Shown here: one piece after another, positions 1 through 7,900 of the stretch
How the letters are laid out: every line of letters starts with the position of its first letter
Position numbering within the stretch: the first letter of the stretch is position 1
NCBI GenBank assembly: GCA_028565635.1
Contig: JAOXYB010024792.1
Span: 1-16,128, forward strand
DNA: 16,128 nucleotides
DNA from: Phoronis ovalis
Taxonomy: Eukaryota; Phoronida; Phoronidae
Direction of reading: 5' to 3'
Made by a program: the position numbers and the translations under genes
Notes under the pieces: model-generated
What the model was told of the DNA's origin: nothing
The model's database searches: none
What the model saw: only the letters and a program-made list of their open reading frames with translations

Positions 1-110
1 GTGTATTTAAATTATACAGCAATATTAGAAGAATTTTATAATAATTGCTTTTGTTGTCCATGTTTTTAATAAGCATCAGCTGTAAACTTCACTAGGGCCA
101 GTCTCTCTAA

Positions 111-186
111 CTGGCAGCATTCTTGGCTGGGGGTACACTCTCGGAGTTGTTTGCAACTCACCGAATGTCTAGTTTGAGAAAATATG
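111..186 (+). other. Candidate leader exon (5' UTR or 14-residue N-terminal extension)
   Basis: A GC-richer stretch ends in ATATG|GTACGT, a plausible donor at 187. The acceptor TTGTTTTAG ends at 308, giving a 122-bp intron. Joined this way, an in-frame ATG at 165 (MSSLRKY) reads through the junction in phase 1 into the large exon and adds 14 residues before MGNGAS. An in-frame TAA lies at 108-110. The ATG at 165 has a poor context (C at -3, T at +4), so the exon may instead be 5' UTR. The left boundary is unknown; 111 is only the first base after the in-frame stop. Confidence 0.35.
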
Positions 187-328
187 GTACGTACATCCAT
201 ACAAGAATAGTATGATGATCCTCAATCAAACAAACATACTCGTCATTAATATAACTTTTGAAGTGTACATCTAAATTAACATGATCATTTATATTCATGT
301 TGTTTTAGGTTTTTTATTGAGATATAAA

Positions 329-1982
329 ATGGGTAATGGGGCAAGCATTAAACCTTCCAAAACATCACACAGTAATTGTGAAAGTGGCCCTGGACAACGG
401 AATATTCAACCCGTAGCTAAGGGTGATGAATATGTGGTATTTGATGATGGTTTAAGATCAGGCATACCAGGAAGAACCAGTAAAAATATTAGACGAGTTG
501 CATTACCTGCCACATCTCAAATTAACAAGTTATCTCGAGATAGTGAAGGGGTTGGAGTACAAAAGCAAGTTCAAGAAAAGCATGGACCAAGAAAAACGCC
601 ATCTTCGTTTTCTGGATTATCATTGAAAGGCAGTAGTAGACAGATAAGTGATAAACACAGTTCAATGGATACATTGGTAGCAAATAGCAAAATAGTTGAA
701 CATGGCAATTTAACTCCTGAAGAACATAACAAATCTGTAGAAACTGCTACTGTTGACATAAAACAAAGAAGGAACACATCAATAATAATTGAAGAGAACA
801 GGAATGAGAAATTTACACGGGATAGGTATAAATCTCCTCCATCTGCAGGGAAAGAAATGTCAAAGAAACTGCAAGAAAAGGATAGCTTTTCAAGATGTCA
901 AGGTTGGGAAACTGCTGATTTCGTAAACCAGGAATCTTGGGAATTTAAATTTCCAAGAACTGTAGATGAAATATTGGCCAAGCACAGGGAAGACAAACAG
1001 CAGCCAGTATATGAAGAAAAACAGACTACACGGGTTATAAGTGAAGAATCAGAAGTCGAAGTGTTTGTTAGTAAAACTCATGATGAAAACACTATTGATG
1101 ATACACCACAAGATTCGGGGGAAGATGGCAGTGAAATTAGCCGAAGAGGCAGCCACATTCAACCTGATTATTCTTCACTGTTCCGTGTGACTCAACAGAA
1201 TGGAGGTTCTCACAATTCAGTGAAAGAAATGAGAAGCGCACATGATAGAAGTGAATATTGGGAGATGGGTGTTGGTGCCAAACCATCATATGAAGGGTTT
1301 ATTAAAAATTTACGAAGTGTTTCATTAGCTACTCAAAAAGCACCAGATCTTTCTACTCATTATACTGATCAGCCTAAAGTGGCTGGTGATCATCACTCTA
1401 AGATTCCTTACTGTAGATCAAGCAATACTCTTGTCATTGGCAAGAATCTTGAAGCATTCATGGAAACATTGCAAAAAAATGAAATAAAGGTGAATACCAA
1501 AGAAGGCATAAGGGAGGTTAACAAGAAAAATGTATCACTTCCTAAGCAGCTACCAAGTGTAGCGTCTGTATCAGCTAGTTTCAAAAAGGCAAAAGCATTC
1601 GAACTGAAGACGAAAATAACTAGTTCAAATTTCAAACAAAGTACAGATACTACAGCAACAAATAACAATTCAAGATATGGAGAAATAAATAATGAAGCTT
1701 TGAGAAGATCCTCAAATGTCTTATCTCAGCAGGATGTTTTGAAAATAGACAGTGCTGAATTATTAGAAAAACCTGTAACACAGATTCTTGAAAAAAAAAA
1801 ATTATCTGTTGTAAACAAGGTTACACCTAGGGGAAGTGATAGGCAGCACAATTTAGGTTTCACTTTAAAGAATTTACAGTCTGCTGTGATGATACAGGAA
1901 AACATGGAAGAGAAATCACTGGACAGACCCAAAATTAATGTGATCAGAGACAGATCTCCATTGGAAAGACCTACAGTAAAAG
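329..1982 (+). CDS. LRR gene exon 1: myristoylation motif plus disordered region
   Basis: Encodes residues 1 to about 551 and ends AAAAG|GTTAGA in phase 1. If the upstream leader is spliced on, the exon itself begins at 309. After MGNGASIK the sequence is rich in Ser, Lys, Asn, Glu and Gln, with charged stretches and no recognisable globular domain. One short less charged patch (NQESWEFKFPRTVDEIL, about residue 205) could be a docking or partly folded segment. A single intron-free exon of about 1.65 kb for the disordered half contrasts with the finely split LRR half. An alternative donor at 1976 (ACA|GTAAAA) would end in phase 0 and does not match exon 2. Confidence 0.85.
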
Positions 1983-4900
1983 GTTAGAATATTTGCTTTG
2001 ACACTTATATTTTGTTTCTACATTTTACCTGTAGCTATATAGCAAATAATACATGCAGATTGTATTGCAGTGCATAAAAATGTTTCTGCCTGAAGATGTA
2101 AATATTACTCCAGTTTGTAACGAAGTATATCTATGTATTGAGATATCATTCAAACTTTGTAGTACTGCATAAAAGTATACCTTTTATTTATTTCAGAAAT
2201 GGAATCCATGTCACAAATAGAAAAATCTGATGAATCTGAAAAGTCTTACAGTAGTACATCACCGTGTGCTACATCACACACCTCTTTAAATTCAACTTCT
2301 ATCTCAGTAACTCCACAAACAATGTCAAGGACACCTAGTCCTAATAAGACATCATCACAGTTAGACTCGCCTCCATCAAAGTTGCCAAAAGATGTGTGTA
2401 CACCATCTAGACCACCTGCTTCAACATCTCCGGAGTCGGAAAGGGAACCATCTCCAACGAGAATGCCTTCTCTGAATGTCACATGTCGCCAAAAAAAATC
2501 TATAAAAATAGTAGAGCAGGTACATGCTCGATTGGCTACCCCAAAACTACCACAAGTTTGTTTAGATACAGCAAAGCAGGAAAAAACAAATTTTGTTGAA
2601 TTCAAAATATCAAAACATAACTTGAGAGAAAGTACTTTAAAAGAGTATGGTATGATTGTACCTGAAAGGTATGCTTCCCAAGGCCTGTGCTTGGTTAGTT
2701 CAGATTCAGAAGATAACAGCATGTCAGGAAGTCCTAGTACAAGTCCTGATAAACAAATGTTTGCCAGACAACCACATGCACCTCATTTTGATAAACCAGC
2801 ACATCGTACACATTATCCTAATAGAAAACTTTTCAAACTTGGTAGAAAAATCCAGAGTCCACAACAGCCTTTACCTGATGTGGATCATTTATGTGTCAAT
2901 GTGAGAAAGGGGTATCATAAAAGAAAACATTTTAAAAGTGCTAAAGCGAAGTTTATGCATTATGGTAGTCCTCATCTACATTTTACTACTAAAAAGCAAA
3001 CTTATAGAAACAAAATCTGTAAAGAGGAAATAGAACCTGCTTTCTATCAGCAAAATTTTACTACCCTTGCCAGATCAAGAGTATCAGAGGTAGCTTCAGT
3101 ATTTACATACGCTGGTCTAAGAACAACTGAAGATGGAGCCAGAAGGTTAAGTGATACTGGACATAATCTAGAATTCATCAAACAAATTCTGGCCATTGAT
3201 AATAAGAAGGAGGAACAGAACCAGGATACATCATTAACACAGAAAAACTTGGCCACATGGTTTGAGGGACTAGATGAAGTCTGTTTGCTGGGCATTATAG
3301 GTGAGTGTAATTAGTGGATTTCTAATAACAACAAAAACTAGTAAGTCCTTGAAATGTTTGATTTTATTAAGTGTATAATGAAACTGACAATGCAGTAAGT
3401 ATATAACCTGTTTAGAAGACAGAAATGAGGTTTGCGATGCCAGCTGGGGAAAACAATCATGTAACTTCCAGATATTAAAATAAAATGTTGTTTTATAAAT
3501 GCTGAAGGCTGCCAAACCTTGCTTATGTTGTCATAAGCATTACATATAAAATTCTTGTCACTTGCAGATCAATACAATCTTGATTCAGCATTAAAGCTAT
3601 CATGCTCCATGATCAATCCAAATGATTTGTTGAAACGGGGAACAAAACATATCCAGCGCTTGAGAATAAGCAGAAAATTACCACCTGACATTAATGTGAT
3701 TAGCTTTGTGCAATCAATGGCTTATTTACAGGTTTGTCATTCCCATATAAAATAATTAAATGTTTTAATGGACTGTAATCACTTTTCACATTATTAAAAA
3801 AACCATACAATTATAATTATAACACAGTGGTAGCTACTTATTATTGGCCTCTAAATGGCCTTTTTATGATATCTAATGACCTTTTTGTTCCATTGTTGAA
3901 CAGTTTCATGATGAATTGTTACCTTTAAAGGACATCTTGACTTCTAACACTTGTTTACTATACATTGTTTTTTTGAAAATTTTAAGTGTTTTAATATCCT
4001 TGGCTAATGATCTCTATATGACTTGAGCTTAAGACTTCAGATATTTGATTTGATGGGTTACTTATTAGTGAAACAATACACGTTTTGTAGGAACTTGATT
4101 TATCAGGCAACAACATGGGTCCACAGGCATTCAGAGCCATTATGCTCGGTATAACTTACAACAACACTGTGACTATTCTCAACATGGCAAGCAATGGAGC
4201 AAATTCTAAATGTAGTGTAAGCTCACATTTAGTTGTTGAACTTTTTAAAAGCATCTGTATTTAAAATATGTTAAGAAGTCATAGTCACTATTTCAGACAA
4301 CATCTAAGTAGAAAAATAATTATCTTATCTAGTCCAAACAGTTGTAAAAATGTGCTAATTATAACTGTTTGTTGTAGGAAAGTGTTGGTGAACTTTTAAA
4401 GAAGAATTCTATTCTAAAGTCACTAGATGTGTCTTCTAATAAATTTGGTCGCTTTGTTTTCACCAAAGCAATTGGACCAGCCTTAAAAACAAATAAACAA
4501 CTTAAAACATTGAAGTAAGTAAACACTGCAGATTTGTTACTAGTGTTTTAGGTTTCGAAAACTTTTGTACTAAGCTTCCAAAAGTAATTGATTGTCACCT
4601 GGTTAATATTAAAAATAATTAGCATGCATAAAAATCAGGCAATTACCATTTGTTTCATACAATTTTACTGGTAGGGAACAGCATTCATTATAATATTTGA
4701 ATGTAGTTAGGATCTAAATACAAATCTTTTTTTGCATTTCTTTTTGTGATATTTCTTTGCTTTTAAGACTGTTGCTGAATGTTTCCACCTACTATACAGT
4801 GTTTTTGCACTGTAGCTAAGCTATGGCATAAGTTAAGGGAGCATAGCTCATATTTATTCCCCAACCATGCTTGTACAACATCAAAACAATGGCAACTATA

Positions 4901-7900
4901 GTAAAGTTATATTGATTTTATCGTATTATAGAGATATACCATGTGAAAATTTACTATATTTCTTTTTTCCTTATTAAGTATAAAGGAAAAGGAGCTCTAG
5001 TTTGATGAGAGTTTCAAGAAAGAAAAGAGAACCACCAATTTTGAGCCAAATAAGGACCTATTTCTCTTTCCCTAATACGATTTGGAGCCCAATAGGGAAA
5101 AAGAGCAATTTCCTTTTTCCTTATTTGAGTTACAGCTGAATAAGAAAAAATCAATCCTTTTCTTTTTATTTGATTTGAGCTAAATAAAGAAACAGGAACC
5201 TCTTCGATTTTCCTTACTAATATTCAATTTTAATCCGAATAAGGAAAAAGGATTCTTATTTGAGATTGAAATTGAATTCTCCAAGCCTGTACAAAGGGTT
5301 GGTTCTCTTTTTTTGAAACTTTTAATCGTATAAGGGAAAAGGAAACCTGCTCCTTTTTCTTATTTGGATTAAACTTGAATAAGGAGAAGGAAATGGTTCC
5401 TTTTTCGGATAAGGTTTCCTTATTCAGCTCAAAATTGGGGTTTTATTTTGAAACTCTCAATCAACTAAGGAAAAAGGAAACAGCTAAACACTAAAACTGT
5501 AAATTGAAATTCAAAAATTATAATAACAAACTATATTTGGTATGTTGTATTTTTAAAGCAATTTGGCTAACAATGTCAGATAATAATTGTGCTATTTATT
5601 TGTAGAATGTCAAACTGTGGATTTAATGATATTCAAGCTTTTGTTATCAACATTCTAGAAAACACAACACTTTTCAATGTTGACATGAATGACAATGCTA
5701 TGAGTGGAGGGCCACAATTTGGTAACCTGTTACATACATACCTTATGGTTTGTATAAATAAAATATTTTTCTAGATTACTCCTTCAAAATGTCCTTATGA
5801 AGTATAGTTTGGCTTTCTGCACACAACGGATCACTGGATAAAAACAGTTTTCTAAATACTCAAGTGGGCCCAAAATTAAATGTAAACACTGCAGTAAAAA
5901 AGTGTATTGAAAGCCTTGTATCTAATGTTTGATCTTTGTTTGTAAAAAAAGGGATTTGTATGAATACGTGCTGAAAATTTGCTATTGAAATATATTATAG
6001 TAATAGTCTGTCAAAAACGCTTGCACTTAGTAACAATTACTCTTGTATTGCTCTTTTAAGGGTAAAACTGGATTGCGAGTACTTGAAGTAGCCAACTGTT
6101 CTTTAAAGGAGAGAGCTTTTAACTCCATTATAGATGCAATGCAAGATAATTGTCGATTACAGGTCCTAAATGTTAGCAACAGCGAGGTAAAAACATGTCT
6201 TTATTACATAGTTGGAGGCTAAATCTTCTGTTTAGAGACTATTTTGTGTTGAAGAAAATATTTATTGAATAAACAAAGTTTCTACTTAGTCAGCAACATG
6301 TATATTTATTTATGAAAAAGCTAATAATATAAGATAAGTAATATTTTAACTATTTATTAGTGTCGGTCAGCAGAAAATATTGCAGCACTACTTGTAAACT
6401 GTATAAGGAATACAAGTATGGTTCAGCTTATTGCAAACAATATCAGACTTCAAGTACCAGGGAGTGTCCATTCTGGTATTGTAGTTTTGAAATGAAATTT
6501 TTTTTTTCATTTTTGTTTATATTCATTGCTTGCTGTTGTTTTTATACTTTAATTCTGTTTTGCCTTTTCAATATAATATTTACTATGACTTGCTCAGGAA
6601 GAAGAATTGGAACATTTAACTTCAATGTGCATCTGTTTGTTACACTACAATAAGCATTTGGTTTTAGAATTTGTTTAGAACTTTTGGCCGCCATTCATGA
6701 CTCGTTATACATAGATATTTGTGAATGAGTGTACAAGCACCATGATTGTGAAAAATCACATATTTTAGATAATTTTTGTGCATCATGAAGTATGTTATCA
6801 AATTTCATATTTAGAAAGAAAAAACGATTAAAAATTCTCGATGATGAAAACTATTAAGGCTTACAATGTATTTGCTATGATCCAACAAAGAGTTCTTCGG
6901 CATCAACTTTGCTTGCTATGCACATCACAATTTAGCTATATGGAACTGTTGTATTCTTCTTGATGACTAATCTTTAGTTACGCTAAGTGTAGGGGAGCAA
7001 TAGAATATGAGGCTTACTAGTCTTTTGCCACCATAGAAACAGCATGACTATTTGTTTGTTATAATACTATTTTTGTAGCCAGGATAAAAGAAGTTCGCTG
7101 CACTAGCTCATTAATGACTCTAAGCCTGGAGAATTGTTCCTTGCGAGATGATTTTTCTAAATATCTGCAAAACAAATTGTCATCTACATTACCAGAACTC
7201 AAAGAACTAAACTTAGGTCATAATCAACTTCTTACAGTTTCTACACTTACGTGTTTTCAGGTTATGATGTCTGGTAAGTTTAATATGCATTTATAATATA
7301 TGAAGTTTAAAAACTTAGTGTTTAAAATTTTACATTAAGTACATTCTATTCATTGATAAGTAGAATTTATTGAATCAGCTCAGAGAAATGGTAAGAATTA
7401 CATAACATAGTATATTTAGTGTAAATAAAAAACAGAATTCATGCCTGGATATCTTACACTAACCTTTTAAGGGAAACTTTGGTAACCAAAAAAGCTGCTT
7501 GAGAAATAATTAGAAATAAGCAAATTAATCATTTTGTGAGCTTATATCTTTTTTTTTCTAGGGTCTGCTGATATTCCATGTGGCTTGGAAAAGTTATATT
7601 TTGGAGGTTGTAATAACGAACAGCTTCCTGATTTTTTGGAATCAGGAAGCTGTCCAAAACTAAAATATCTCAATCTTGAAAGAGCCTCAATGAGCAATGA
7701 AGCCATTAAACGGATAATCTCATTTTGTTCTCAGAGGTACAAAGGACCTGTTAAGCTGGAAGGAATAGAAACAATAGTTCTTGCTGGAATAAATCTATCA
7801 AGCAGTGGCCAAGATTGGTTGACCAGTATTTTGAGTAAATATCTTATGCAAGAGATAAATATATTATATATGTGCTATTAGTTGTCACAAATCCAATTGA

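Noticed and set aside
1-40. TATTTAAAT as a TATA box for the LRR gene
   Set aside because: Such strings are frequent in this AT-rich sequence and no transcription start can be placed from sequence alone.
2246-2722. 158-codon open frame on the minus strand
   Set aside because: It is the antisense of exon 2, which has splice sites and phase continuity; the minus frame has no family resemblance or splice context.
5000-5480. Reading the CCTTATT/AATAAGG repeats as a CRISPR-like or satellite array
   Set aside because: Units are inverted, uneven in spacing and diverged; the symmetry of the whole fits a foldback element.
6360-6653. Plus-strand open frame with a hydrophobic stretch resembling a membrane helix
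   Set aside because: It is the wrong frame of exon 8 running into T-rich intron sequence; the helix-like residues come from TTT/TTG runs.
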